Origin: Nostoc sp. FACHB-152
GTDB taxonomy: Bacteria > Cyanobacteriota > Cyanobacteriia > Cyanobacteriales > Nostocaceae
NCBI RefSeq assembly: GCF_014697475.1
Contig: NZ_JACJRV010000006.1
Coordinates: 161,112-225,111, forward strand
Direction of reading: 5' to 3'
DNA: 64,000 bases
Made by a program: the position numbers and the translations under genes. The notes beneath the pieces are model-generated. The model saw only the letters and a list, made by a program, of their open reading frames with translations, searched no databases and was not told the DNA's origin. Shown piece by piece: positions 1 through 9,496 of this stretch (the stretch's first letter is position 1; each line of letters begins with the position of its first letter).

Positions 1-492
1 TTAGAAAATCTAGTTAAAAATGCTCACTATCGCGGACGTTGGGTAACTCTATTAATTTCTAAGCATCTGTGTCGGATTAATGAAGCAAGACGAGGAAAAT
101 CTCCAGAATTAGACAAGTTTTTAGACGAACAATTTCAAAAGCAAGAACATTGGCGTAAGGAGTTAGGAATTACAACAGACGAACTCGATGAAGCTTACGC
201 GTTTATGCAATGGTGCGATCGCTTGTCGTTGATTCTCTGTCAAAATGAATTACCAGCTGATGAACGGTTTTTAGAAATTAGTCAGGGGCCTGATGGTCAA
301 CGTTATGACATCATGCAACGTAGCGATAACTTGGTGACTGTTCAACCTTGGCCTTTTGAAGATGAAAAATTCACTGTCAATGTTGAAGCTTGCGAATTAT
401 CCCAAGTGAAATTTGAAACTCCATCTCAATTAGTACAAGCACTTCAACAAGCTCCTATCACAGTGCTGGAGTGGACTTTTGTTGCTGACTAA
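1..492 (+). CDS. DUF3891 family protein, 3' part
   Basis: The reading frame is open from the first base, so the gene begins upstream; 163 codons and the stop are present. The first Met in the window (base 205) is internal, because the frame continues upstream with protein-like sequence (LENLVKNAHYRGRWVTLLIS). The composition and the C-terminal region with FLEISQGPDGQRYDI and VTVQPWPF fit the DUF3891 family of about 250 residues, common in cyanobacteria and of unknown function. No signal peptide or membrane segment is visible in the part present. A terminator-like hairpin follows at 575. Family assignment rests on recalled sequence character, not on a search. Confidence 0.75.
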   Translation, partial: LENLVKNAHYRGRWVTLLISKHLCRINEARRGKSPELDKFLDEQFQKQEHWRKELGITTDELDEAYAFMQWCDRLSLILCQNELPADERFLEISQGPDGQRYDIMQRSDNLVTVQPWPFEDEKFTVNVEACELSQVKFETPSQLVQALQQAPITVLEWTFVAD

Positions 493-574
493 TCTCATTC
501 ACCTGGACTAACTTGGCGATTGCTTTGGTAATTTCTTGCCAAATCCACGCTTTTAGCGCAGGTTGAAAACTTGT

Positions 575-607
575 AACCTCGGTTTTAGATACCTGAGGTT
601 TTCTTTA
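575..607 (+). terminator. terminator-like hairpin after the DUF3891 gene
   Basis: Arms AACCTCGG and CCTGAGGTT pair with one bulged T, and a T-rich tail (TTTTCTTT) follows. It lies about 80 bp after the stop codon at 492, as expected for an intrinsic terminator. The rest of the 493-850 gap holds no gene I can support. Confidence 0.45.
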
Positions 608-850
608 CTTAAATAATAAGTAGAGGTTTGAGTTTTATACTATAGCAGGGGACAGGCTTAAAAGTCTTTGAGTGTCTAAGTTTTTTCATCTACTGATGTT
701 CTAACACTACTGGCTATCGCTATATGTCCAAAGTTTTGTTTGCTAAGGCTCAGACAATTCATTAACAGCATTAAAATTGTAAGATTAGTTGCAATTTTTT
801 TGTTGCACAAGGTTGACTAAGTTTTTAGCTTGACTAGGACAAAAGTAGTG

Positions 851-1270
851 ATGTCTGAAATTGAGAATAACAAAATCCTAGCTCGACGCTGGTTTGAACT
901 GATTAGCGAGCATCAAGTTGAAGAGATTTGTGCAATTACTGCACCAACTTGGAAACTGCATGGCGGGCCGCCACAACTTCCACAAGGGCCCGATGGAGTA
1001 CGTCAGTTGTTTGGTTCATTTGGAGATATCAAGCAGACTTGGACAATCGAAGATGTGATTGCTGAAAGTGACAAAGTTGTAGTGCGTGCAACTAATACCT
1101 GTATGCAAGACAGTTTTTTTGGCATCCCGGCGCGTGGTAAACAACAGACTTTTACAGCCACATTTATTCATCAGATGAAAAATGGCAAAATCGTCGAAAC
1201 TTGGCGAAATGCTGATGACCTGGGAAGAGTGATTCAGCTTGGGGCGCTTATTCAACCACCAAACGAGTAG
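851..1270 (+). CDS. SnoaL-like / NTF2-fold polyketide-cyclase-type protein
   Basis: 139 residues from the ATG at 851; an in-frame TTG at 830 would add seven residues, but the ATG gives the usual family N-terminus (MSEIENNKILARRWFELIS). The pattern of an N-terminal helix, then HGGPPQLPQGPDGVRQLF, VVVRATNTCMQDSFFGIPARG, FTATFIHQMKNGKIVETW and a final DDLGRVIQLG matches SnoaL-like ester cyclases with the small NTF2 cone fold. Members occur as stand-alone proteins of unknown substrate. No neighbour hints at a pathway: it is flanked by 358 bp and 841 bp of non-coding DNA. The fold assignment is firm; a catalytic role is inference. Confidence 0.8.
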   Translation: MSEIENNKILARRWFELISEHQVEEICAITAPTWKLHGGPPQLPQGPDGVRQLFGSFGDIKQTWTIEDVIAESDKVVVRATNTCMQDSFFGIPARGKQQTFTATFIHQMKNGKIVETWRNADDLGRVIQLGALIQPPNE

Positions 1271-1799
1271 CCTGCTATCAGCAGACCTTTCTTTCTTCAA
1301 GCAGAGACAATTGCCCAGAAGAAATGTTAATACGTCTAAAGCGATGGTAATAAAGATGACACAATGATGTACTTGCAGAGTATAGGCTTTGCGTTGGGAA
1401 AGGGTTAAATAGGGTGCTGTTTCATCGGGATGCAAGCACTTCACCAGTGTATTAATACTCGCTTATGGAGTTAATAACTGTTGTTTACTGCCATAATTCA
1501 GTTTTCCCTGAACCCTGAATGATGAAGAGGGGTTCATGCTTTCGTTTCTGTTCTCAGTGTTACTTCAACGTAATCAGTTAGATAAAAAATGCTGGTGATG
1601 CTTTTCATAATTAAATTTGCCCTGATTGCGGTTTGAGAGCAAATAGTTAATTTTTTTAACCTTACTTACATTTTCTGTTAATTTGTGAAACGCCCGGAAA
1701 ATCAAACCTATTTGGAAAAGGTCTGACTTTTGCTTGAAACACTGTGCTGTTCAAGTTAGGGATACTAAAATATATACTACTGTAATTGTGTAGCTTTAG

Positions 1800-1877
1800 T
1801 TACAATTCTTCAGGCGATCGCTCTTGTGCAACAAAATCAATTACAGACCGACCTTGACGGCGACAAGTTTGCACCAT
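1800..1877 (-). pseudogene. possible transposase C-terminal relic
   Basis: On the minus strand a 25-residue open stretch, ATG at 1877 to TAA at 1800, reads MVQTCRRQGRSVIDF followed by VAQERSPEEL. The QTCRRQGRSVIDF part resembles the extreme C-terminus of IS66-type or related transposases, which often end in a (T)CxxQ(G/R)R(S/N)xxxF segment. A TGA lies two codons upstream and no further transposase-like sequence is visible, so at most a decayed end remains. The surrounding 1271-2111 gap contains nothing else I can support as a gene. Confidence 0.25.
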
Positions 1878-2111
1878 CTTTCAGCGTATTACCACTCAGT
1901 CTGGACACTAAAAAACATTGCCTAAAAGGAGAAAAACTAGGCAATGTTATCATTTGTATTTCTCATCAATTAAGCTGAAAAGTGGGTCATTTTTACAAAA
2001 TTTTATAAGGCTGCACCTAGTGACACAAACCTTCTATTTTCGCCACAACGGCAACTCAAAAACTACTCTCCAGCCCTATCTCTTCATACTCTTATTTTGG
2101 CTAAGGTATTG

Positions 2112-2438
2112 TTAACTACATCTATTATATTTGGGACAGCAACTCAACTTAAACCTACCGTTAGTATTGATTACAGTTCTTCCTCCGTTGGCACCAACAT
2201 CTACCCGTTGATCGGATGCCTGAGCTATATCAACTTTAACAGTAACTGGATAAGGACAGTTATTAGTTAGAATAGCTCCACCGCTAATATATTCTGCTTT
2301 AACACATCCTGGCAACGGCACTCGCTGATTTGGCGAACACTCATCAGCTAAAGCAGGTAATACAGTAAATGTCAGAAATAAAAATTCTAAACATACTAAA
2401 CGTGTAGTTGAATTGGAAAATCTTTTCAAAAAACTCAT
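2112..2438 (-). CDS. small Cys-rich exported protein
   Basis: 108 residues. The N-terminus has a basic start, a hydrophobic core (LEFLFLTFTVLPALA) and a probable signal peptidase site ALA-DE near residue 31, so the mature product of about 77 residues should be periplasmic or secreted. The mature part has six cysteines (DEC, PGCV, NNCP, adjacent SCC, RCS), consistent with disulfides, and a central NNCPYPVTVKVD segment typical of small beta-rich exported proteins. The ATG is preceded on the minus strand by a strong purine tract (AGGGGGAAAG) at suitable spacing, which supports the start. It is probably monocistronic. I do not recognise a family or function. Confidence 0.65.
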   Translation of the reverse strand: MSFLKRFSNSTTRLVCLEFLFLTFTVLPALADECSPNQRVPLPGCVKAEYISGGAILTNNCPYPVTVKVDIAQASDQRVDVGANGGRTVINTNGRFKLSCCPKYNRCS

Positions 2439-2784
2439 AACACTTTCCCCCTTGAAAAAGTAAGATGGTTATACAGTGACTGTGATATTTAAACATTCTC
2501 CAGTTATTAAAAAACAGGGTACGGAGTGAGCGTACCTATGACTGCTTGTAAATCCTATATATCACTAATTTTGTGGTGGCAGGCTTTGCCACCAAGGAAA
2601 TTGATAATCTGGTTAAAAATGTTTATTGTTTAATCGTATAACGTTACTGATTTTTTGAAATATTCCTTTCGGTATACTTATTTTCCTAATGTAAATTAAA
2701 CTGTAAACTCAAGTAAATTCCTTGTTTTATATGCTTTTCAGGTATTTGAGCCAATAATTTACTTATTCGTTTAAACTCAGAGCT

Positions 2785-2846
2785 AGCAACTATTAAATAC
2801 CTAAGATTTTCTTGACAAATCAAATCTTAGGTATTTAATAGTTGCT
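2785..2846. repeat. 25-bp perfect hairpin in non-coding DNA
   Basis: Arms 2785-2809 and 2822-2846 are exact reverse complements over 25 bp, with a 12-nt loop. It lies in the 643-bp gap (2439-3081) between treS and the small exported protein, downstream of treS on the transcribed strand. The AT-rich stem and the lack of an adjoining T tract make it an atypical terminator; a solo inverted-repeat element or RNA-stabilising stem are alternatives. Confidence 0.7.
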
Positions 2847-2949
2847 GATGAAGATGCATACTAACTATATTCACTCAACCATCTCTAGATAGAATAAAAA
2901 AGATAATAAGTTTGAAAAAATGATTACTAAGTCCTTGTTTATATCCATG

Positions 2950-2975
2950 TAATTTCAAAATTAATTTTGAAATTA
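2950..2975. repeat. 26-bp perfect AT-rich palindrome
   Basis: The sequence equals its own reverse complement over 26 bp (core TCAAAATTAATTTTGA) with no spacer. It sits about 110 bp downstream of the treS stop, between the 25-bp hairpin and the GGGTTTAGC hairpin. It could be a protein-binding site or cruciform former; no function can be read from the sequence. Confidence 0.6.
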
Positions 2976-2998
2976 ATTTAACATTATCTAATTTATAT

Positions 2999-3027
2999 GT
3001 AAGGGTTTAGCAGTGCTAAACCCCTAC
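2999..3027. repeat. GGGTTTAGC-type dispersed hairpin
   Basis: Arms GGGTTTAGCA (3003-3012) and TGCTAAACCC (3014-3023) surround a single-base loop, and flanking bases extend the pairing with one mismatch. I recall this as a dispersed repeat in heterocystous cyanobacteria. It lies 55 bp downstream of the treS stop and may act as a 3'-end stem, although no T tract follows on the minus strand. Confidence 0.6.
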
Positions 3028-3081
3028 GAAAAATCTATCTTTATTTCACTCAAGCGAGAACCGCTATAAATCGTGGAAACA

Positions 3082-6000
3082 TTAAGCACTTTCCAATAAT
3101 TGCAGAATCAGTTGCAAAGGAATATCAGCCCAATCTGGACGATTGTTAATTTCGTAACTCAGTGCATCGATCGCTTTTTCTAATAAGAAACTAGAAATCA
3201 ACACTTGCAGTTCGGCTGTATTTGTGGGTAAGAAATCGTCCTTGCTGGCAATTTCCAGGTAAGAATTTAAGAAAGCTGTACTCACCCAGGTATACCAAAA
3301 TTGTCCCCATTCTTCTAACAATGCGTGATTTTCCGGCACAATCATGCCACTTTCTATTTCTTGACGCAGTGCTTTATTTACAGCGTAGTGGAATGATAGC
3401 AGCATTGTGGCTACATCTCGCAGGGGCGATCGCTTTCTGCGGCGTTCGCTTAAACTACGTGCGCCTCTGCCTTCAAAGTGGGTAATAATAAAATCTTTAC
3501 CTGTGTACAGCACTTGTCCCAGATGGAAGTCCCCATGATAACGAGTCCGCGAGGCAGTGATTTTTTGCTTCACTATTAATTGGAAGCGGTCTAAAATCTC
3601 CTGTTGGCGGTTGAGAACTTCTGTTGCTAATTGTTGGGTATTTGGTGGTAAAGATGATAATCTTTCGGGCAGTACTCTAAAGACTTGCCCTGTTAGGTTA
3701 CGCGCATTTTGATAGATGGAACGCTGATAAAACGTCGAAAAAGCTTCTGGGGCAAAGTCGGTGTTAGCTATATTTGTAACTAAAGCAATGTGGAGTTCGG
3801 CTGTAGATTTACCCAACAGTTCTACACTTGAGAGATAAGAACCGATAGTGTGAAGTGCCAATTCGGGAATATCTTTTCGCTGCAAATGGAGTATTGAACC
3901 GGAAGGAAGCGGGACTTCAGTAACAGAGGCGTGTTGTGTTGTTACTAAGTCGAAGTAATGCTGCAAGCTATCAAGAGTATAATCCCAACCACTACGGATA
4001 TCGAAGATGAATTCTTGCAATATGCCGATAGTCATGAGTAGGCTACGATTATAACCTTCTGAATTCGATTGATATTCTATCGCCCCAGCTAAAGGAATAA
4101 AGTTTTGCAGGGATTTTTTCTCACTGAGGAACCGCCGAATTTCTAAATCGGGGTGTGTACCAGCTTCGACTTTGCGGAAGAGTTTCAAATAAAGGCGATC
4201 GCCATAAATTATACTAGTGCTGGGTTTGCCGTCTATCTGTTGAATAGTAGGATTCCGGTAGATTCCATCTTGATCTAGAGGGAATAAATCAGTTGTCGTG
4301 GTAACTAATTTTCCTGTGATGCCTTGGTAAGCGTTATGGTTGGCGATCGCATCCAATAATCCGGTAAGGAAAGTTTTGTCTGTTAACGCATCAAATAAAA
4401 CGCCATTCGCATCCGGTGTTTGTTGGATCTCCAGATTTGCAACTATCGCTTGGGGTGTTTCTGCAATCAGGTTTGACACTTGTTCACCTGTAGCATAGCC
4501 TAAAAATAAGAGATACGTGTCTGCACTTCCTTGGAGATAGTCTACCTGCAACCAAACAAGTTGAGCAGACTTATCATCGTAGGGTAAAGAAATTGTCTCA
4601 ATAATTTGTACTGATTGCACAGTCTGAGATTTGCCAGCGAACCAAGTGCAGGTATATAGATAATCTCGCAGTGTAGATTCTAGAGTATTTTTGACTTCCC
4701 GTTGAGAAGTTACCTCTTGCCAGGAACTATTGACAACCAGGGTGGGTAATTGAACTTGCAGTTTAGGCTGTTGAGTCAAGCTAGGCTGGAGGGTAAACCA
4801 ATAAAACCCGTAAGGACTCAAACTGAGGAAATAACTGGACTCACCTATAGCTGGGAACTGAGTTTGACCAAAAATTTCGACTGGGACTGACCCGTTAAAG
4901 CTGGATAAATCTAATGCTACTGTCTGGACGAAGTGAGATAAATTCGCTACTACCAATACTGTTTCATTATCCGTTGACCGAGTGAACGCCAAAACTTTGC
5001 GATTATTGGAATGTAATATTTCCAGCTTACCTTGTCCCAAAGCGGGAAAGCGTTTGCGAGTCGCCAGCAAACGTTTCATCCAATACCAAAGAGAATTATG
5101 ATTTGCTCTTTGGGCTTCGACGTTGAGGGCTTCGTAGTGGTATTCTGAGTCAACAATCACGGGTAGATATAGACGCTGGGGGTTGGCGCGGCTAAAACCA
5201 GCGTTACGATCTGCACTCCATTGCATGGGAGTACGTACACCATTGCGATCGCCTACATAAACATTATCACCCATACCAATTTCATCACCGTAATAAATTA
5301 CGGGTGTCCCTGGCATAGATAACAGCAAACTGTTGAGTAACTCAATTTGGCGGCGGTCATTACCTAAAAGTGGTGCTAGTCGGCGACGGATACCTAAATT
5401 CAACCGCATCATGGGGTCTTGGGCATAAACCCGATACATAAAATCGCGGTCTTCATCCGTCACCATTTCTAGGGTGAGTTCATCATGGTTGCGGAGGAAC
5501 AACGCCCACTGACAATTATCAGGAATCGCTGGTGTTTGCTGGAGAATATCAACAATAGGGAAGTTGTCTTCCATCCGCAATGCCATAAATAAACGCGGCA
5601 TTAGGGGAAAATGGAAGTTCATGTGACATTCATCGCCATCGCCATAATATTGCGCTGCATCTTCCGGCCATTGATTTGCTTCCGCCAACAGCATCCGGTT
5701 AGTAAATTTGGCATCAACTTGCGCCCTTAATTCTTTTAAGAAAGCATGGGTTTCTGGTAAGTTTTCGCAGTTCGTTCCTTCCCGTTCATATAGATAAGGA
5801 ACTGCATCCATTCGTAACCCATCGACACCCATTTCTAACCAAAAATCTAATACCTCAAATACAGCTTCCCGCACTAAAGGATTGTCGTAGTTTAAATCTG
5901 GTTGATGGGAGTAAAAACGATGCCAATAGTAAGATTTAGCAACCGCATCCCAAGCCCAATTTGATGTTTCAAAATCTTGAAAGATAATCCGGGCTTCTTG

Positions 6001-6429
6001 ATATTTTTCTGGAGTATCATTCCACACATAAAAATCTCTTTCTGGGCTACCTTTAGGCGCACGTCTCGCCCTTTGAAACCAAGGATGCTGGTCAGAAGTA
6101 TGGTTAATAATTAACTCAATAATTACTCGAATTCCCCGTTGATGGGCAGCATCTAAAAACTGTTTAAAATCTTCTAATGTGCCGTAAATTGGGTTAACGC
6201 TGGTGTAATCGGAAATATCATAACCATCATCTTTAAGTGGTGATGGGAAGAAGGGGAGTAACCAAATAGCAGTTATGCCTAAGTCTTGGAGATAGTCTAA
6301 TTTCTCTGTTAAGCCGCGAAAGTCGCCAATGCCATCATTATTACTGTCGGCAAATGCCCTAACAGGTAGTTCATAAATAATTGTATTTTTAAACCATAAG
6401 GGGTCGTTGGAAAGAAGGTAATTAGTCAT
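3082..6429 (-). CDS. treS: trehalose synthase (maltose alpha-D-glucosyltransferase) fused to maltokinase
   Basis: 1115 residues. Residues 1-560 are a GH13 TreS domain interconverting maltose and trehalose: nucleophile Asp208 in GLRMDAV, acid/base Glu250 in LLAEANQW, transition-state Asp316 in FLRNHDE. Residues ~590-1115 are a maltokinase-like domain (maltose + ATP to maltose 1-phosphate), with RYHGDFHLGQVL (Asp967) and ERRRKRSPLRDVA. In this domain the usual I-D-F-E-G motif reads ITHFEG: His984, codon at 3478-3480, replaces the expected metal-binding Asp. Kinase activity is therefore in doubt while the TreS half looks intact. The gene is the last of the glgX-treZ-treY-treS row, 106 bp after treY. 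The fused form is known from many bacteria. Confidence 0.93.
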   Translation of the reverse strand: MTNYLLSNDPLWFKNTIIYELPVRAFADSNNDGIGDFRGLTEKLDYLQDLGITAIWLLPFFPSPLKDDGYDISDYTSVNPIYGTLEDFKQFLDAAHQRGIRVIIELIINHTSDQHPWFQRARRAPKGSPERDFYVWNDTPEKYQEARIIFQDFETSNWAWDAVAKSYYWHRFYSHQPDLNYDNPLVREAVFEVLDFWLEMGVDGLRMDAVPYLYEREGTNCENLPETHAFLKELRAQVDAKFTNRMLLAEANQWPEDAAQYYGDGDECHMNFHFPLMPRLFMALRMEDNFPIVDILQQTPAIPDNCQWALFLRNHDELTLEMVTDEDRDFMYRVYAQDPMMRLNLGIRRRLAPLLGNDRRQIELLNSLLLSMPGTPVIYYGDEIGMGDNVYVGDRNGVRTPMQWSADRNAGFSRANPQRLYLPVIVDSEYHYEALNVEAQRANHNSLWYWMKRLLATRKRFPALGQGKLEILHSNNRKVLAFTRSTDNETVLVVANLSHFVQTVALDLSSFNGSVPVEIFGQTQFPAIGESSYFLSLSPYGFYWFTLQPSLTQQPKLQVQLPTLVVNSSWQEVTSQREVKNTLESTLRDYLYTCTWFAGKSQTVQSVQIIETISLPYDDKSAQLVWLQVDYLQGSADTYLLFLGYATGEQVSNLIAETPQAIVANLEIQQTPDANGVLFDALTDKTFLTGLLDAIANHNAYQGITGKLVTTTTDLFPLDQDGIYRNPTIQQIDGKPSTSIIYGDRLYLKLFRKVEAGTHPDLEIRRFLSEKKSLQNFIPLAGAIEYQSNSEGYNRSLLMTIGILQEFIFDIRSGWDYTLDSLQHYFDLVTTQHASVTEVPLPSGSILHLQRKDIPELALHTIGSYLSSVELLGKSTAELHIALVTNIANTDFAPEAFSTFYQRSIYQNARNLTGQVFRVLPERLSSLPPNTQQLATEVLNRQQEILDRFQLIVKQKITASRTRYHGDFHLGQVLYTGKDFIITHFEGRGARSLSERRRKRSPLRDVATMLLSFHYAVNKALRQEIESGMIVPENHALLEEWGQFWYTWVSTAFLNSYLEIASKDDFLPTNTAELQVLISSFLLEKAIDALSYEINNRPDWADIPLQLILQLLESA

Positions 6430-6535
6430 TTTTAATCTTAATTTTTTTTAAACGAACCACAAAGAATGCAAAGGAAGAAAAGTTTGAGAGTATTCCTTTA
6501 ACTCTCCGCGCCTCTGCACCTCTGCGTGAGACAAA

Positions 6536-9340
6536 TCATTTTCCAGGATTATTAGTTAACAGTGCTACAGGAAAATATTGCAACACATCACCAACTAATA
6601 ATTGCTTATCTGCTTTCACTGTTTGTCCAGTAATTGCATCTGTCCAAGCTGAAGAAACTTCGGAAGGTAATTTAATAGCAGTGTCATTCCAAACTTGAGT
6701 TCCTAATGGATATTGTCCAGGTTGAATTAAGCCTGTCAAAAATCGAGGAACAATCGTAATAGTTGACTGATTGTTATGAACCATAGCAAAGGCAACAATA
6801 TGGTCTTTAAATTGCCCTTCTACTTCTAAAGGTAAATACTGACCGTCTTGAAAAACATCGACATATGTTGTTCTTACTTTTAATGCTTGAACAATTAGGA
6901 ATAACTTGACTCTGCCATCTTCTTTACTTGCCAATAATTCTTCAATTAACTGCAATATGTCAGTTTGGGATTTTTCCTTAATCTTTTTGAGATAATCGCG
7001 TCGCAGTTCAAAATCAACCGGACGACGGTTATCGGGGTCAACCATACTAAAATCCCAAAGTTCAGTTCCCTGATAAAAGTCTGGGAACCCAGGGGAGGTA
7101 ATTTTAATTAGGGTTTGAGACAGAGAGTTGAAGATACCGTAGTAAGCTATTTGTTTTTGGAAAGGTATAAACTCTTGTAAAAATTGATTGGAATCTGATG
7201 GTTCTAAAACTCGGCTGGCGAAGTCAATAAAAGCATTTTCATAGATGCTATTTTGTCGTAACCATGCTGTATGTACTTTCGCTTCTCTAATGGCTTTTAA
7301 GAGGTAATCTTTGAGGCGAGTATAAAAATCCTCATACTCATGTTCAACAAATGGCAAAGCCCCAATCAGCATCTGATAAAATAAATATTCGTCGTTAGCA
7401 TCTGGCATTACGTTTTTTTTATCAGTGCGGCTTTTTAAAGTACGATTAATTTCACTAAATTTCTTAACTTGGCTTTCCCACTCTTCAGGAATTTCTGATA
7501 AAACATTCAACCTCGCTCTAATATCTTCACCCCTTTTAGTATCATGGGTAGAAGTAGCATTCATGGCATATTGCCAGCGCGATTGACGTGCTTGGTTAAA
7601 TTCATCAAACTCAGCTTTAGTAATACCAAACTGGTCAGGTTTTCCACCAACTTCGTTTAAAGAAACAAAGCGATTATAAACGTATAATGCCGTATCTTCT
7701 GCGCCTTTTGCCATCAGGGGCCCTGTATATTGTTGCAGGCGCATAACAAAGTATAGCCACTGTTCTTTTTCTGCTTCAGTTAAAGAATCATCGTACTCTA
7801 ATAAGAGTAACTTTTCGATAAAGTTTAACTCGTTATTTAAGAAGGGAAGATGTGCTTTAGCTTGTTCAATTACATCCTGAGTATAGGTACGGTCATTGTC
7901 TGTTATCCCATCTTGATCTATGTAGGTTCTATATATCGGGAAGCGAGTTAATATTTCGGCAAGTGCGCGTTTCAAACCATTGATGGTAAAGTCATTACCA
8001 TAGCGATACTTACTAGAAATTTTCCTTAACAGATATGCTAAGTTATCTACATCTCCGGCTAAGTTTCTTTCTAATATGAGATGTTTTTTATCTTTTTCTG
8101 TTTGCTCGTAAGGTGTTTTCCAACCTGTGATATTGTAATAAGCTTGGGTAAAAGCTTCTTCATTTTCAGTTTTACAAAAAATTCCATTGACGTAATTTAA
8201 AAAGTCATACCCGGTCGTACCCTGAACTGGCCAATTTCCTGGTAAGTCTTCTCTTGGCTGTAAAATTTTTTCTACACAGATGTATGTATCATCTACTTGT
8301 TCTTTCAGCCTTTCTAAATACTGAGTAGGATTATATAAACCATCAATGTGGTCAATGCGTAAGCCTGTAAAGTGTCCCGCCTTAACTAAGCTACAAATTA
8401 ACTCATGAGTATTCTTAAATACTTTTAATTCTTCAATTTTCACAGAAATTAACTCATTGACTGTGAAAAATCTTCTGTAGTTAATTTCCTCTGCCCCAAC
8501 TTTCCAATAAGAAAGTCTGTAGAACTGTTGAGAAAGCAAATTATCTAATGAGTTAAAACTTTCTGGTTTTCCAGGTTCACCATTAAATAATTTGAGGTTG
8601 TCATCAATAAATGTTTTAACTTCTGTATTATCTGTATACAGTTCCCATAACAGACCTTTAACAAAATCTATTTGGTCTTGTCTTTGGTTTGGGTGCGTAT
8701 CTTGGGGGAAATTCTTCACCATGTAAAGCACACCCAGCAACCTGACAAATATAGGGTGCTTTCTGCCTAAAGTTCTTGCTAATTCGCCTAAGTTCCGACT
8801 TAAGAAAATTGCATACGACTCTAGATTGACTGGTAATTTTAAACTATAATAATTGACACTCAATCCGCTTTGGTCATATTGCAGTTGAATTTCTCCCTTT
8901 TCTAGACAATCACCATAAAATTGTCCAAGAAGTGGTGCTAATATCGGTTCTTGGCTACTAGCAAAAGGTGAATTCCAAGAGATATCAAAATAGTTAGTAT
9001 AGCTGGAATTACCCCCATTTTCTAAAATATCCATGAGATATTTATTTTGGCTATCATAAGCCATGTGGTTAGGTACAATATCCTGTAACCAACCAATGTT
9101 ATATTTTTTTAAATCTTCAACTAAAGCAACAAAATCTTCTTGCGTTCCCAACTCGACATTTAATTGATTTGGGTCAACAATATCATACCCGTGGCTACTA
9201 CCTGCTCTAGCTTGAAAAATTGGCGAGGCGTAAAGTTCAGATATGCCTAACTCGGCTAGATAATTAGTAATTTCTTTTGCTGAGTTAAAAGGAAATTGTG
9301 AATTAAATTGGATTCGATAAGTAGCTACAGGTATACGCAT
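6536..9340 (-). CDS. treY: maltooligosyl trehalose synthase
   Basis: 934 residues, GH13 subfamily 26. The enzyme converts the reducing-end maltose unit of maltodextrins to a trehalosyl end, the first step of the TreY/TreZ route; it acts in the cytoplasm. Visible motifs are the N-terminal ATYRIQF start, the region-I DIVPNHMA (around 87-94), nucleophile Asp330 in GLRIDHIDG, acid/base Glu357 in CVEKIL, the TreY-typical GTTGYDFLN (~375-383), and STHDTKRGED for the third acidic residue. Length is normal for the family. It sits 156 bp after treZ, a spacing filled by a hairpin-forming repeat (9421-9464), and 106 bp before treS; all four genes share the strand. Confidence 0.96.
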   Translation of the reverse strand: MRIPVATYRIQFNSQFPFNSAKEITNYLAELGISELYASPIFQARAGSSHGYDIVDPNQLNVELGTQEDFVALVEDLKKYNIGWLQDIVPNHMAYDSQNKYLMDILENGGNSSYTNYFDISWNSPFASSQEPILAPLLGQFYGDCLEKGEIQLQYDQSGLSVNYYSLKLPVNLESYAIFLSRNLGELARTLGRKHPIFVRLLGVLYMVKNFPQDTHPNQRQDQIDFVKGLLWELYTDNTEVKTFIDDNLKLFNGEPGKPESFNSLDNLLSQQFYRLSYWKVGAEEINYRRFFTVNELISVKIEELKVFKNTHELICSLVKAGHFTGLRIDHIDGLYNPTQYLERLKEQVDDTYICVEKILQPREDLPGNWPVQGTTGYDFLNYVNGIFCKTENEEAFTQAYYNITGWKTPYEQTEKDKKHLILERNLAGDVDNLAYLLRKISSKYRYGNDFTINGLKRALAEILTRFPIYRTYIDQDGITDNDRTYTQDVIEQAKAHLPFLNNELNFIEKLLLLEYDDSLTEAEKEQWLYFVMRLQQYTGPLMAKGAEDTALYVYNRFVSLNEVGGKPDQFGITKAEFDEFNQARQSRWQYAMNATSTHDTKRGEDIRARLNVLSEIPEEWESQVKKFSEINRTLKSRTDKKNVMPDANDEYLFYQMLIGALPFVEHEYEDFYTRLKDYLLKAIREAKVHTAWLRQNSIYENAFIDFASRVLEPSDSNQFLQEFIPFQKQIAYYGIFNSLSQTLIKITSPGFPDFYQGTELWDFSMVDPDNRRPVDFELRRDYLKKIKEKSQTDILQLIEELLASKEDGRVKLFLIVQALKVRTTYVDVFQDGQYLPLEVEGQFKDHIVAFAMVHNNQSTITIVPRFLTGLIQPGQYPLGTQVWNDTAIKLPSEVSSAWTDAITGQTVKADKQLLVGDVLQYFPVALLTNNPGK

Positions 9341-9420
9341 AATTTTTTTAATGGAATAGGGAATGGGGTTTAGAGGTTGGAGTTTATTATCAACATATTC
9401 GTTTAGACTTTTAGCTTTTG

Positions 9421-9464
9421 AGATCCCCCTAAATCCCCCTTGAAAAGGAGAACCAGGGGGGATC
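9421..9464. repeat. AGATCCCCC hairpin repeat between treZ and treY
   Basis: Arms AGATCCCCCT (from 9421) and AGGGGGGATCT (to 9464) can pair around a spacer that includes a second AAATCCCCCTT unit. It is the type of short dispersed repeat common in Nostocales intergenic DNA. Within the treZ-treY interval it could reduce read-through or protect transcript ends; that is inference. Confidence 0.5.
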
Positions 9465-9496
9465 TAAAACTTTGAAAATATACCCTAGCCTCTTCT

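Noticed and set aside
1530..1655. Cys pairs CSQC and CPDCGL suggesting a decayed zinc-ribbon transposase
   Set aside because: The two pairs are in different frames with stops between; too short to support a gene relic.
1918..2115. 65-codon open frame on the plus strand
   Set aside because: Composition (many Tyr/Phe/His without pattern), no good start signal and overlap with the end of the small exported protein gene; no protein-like motif.
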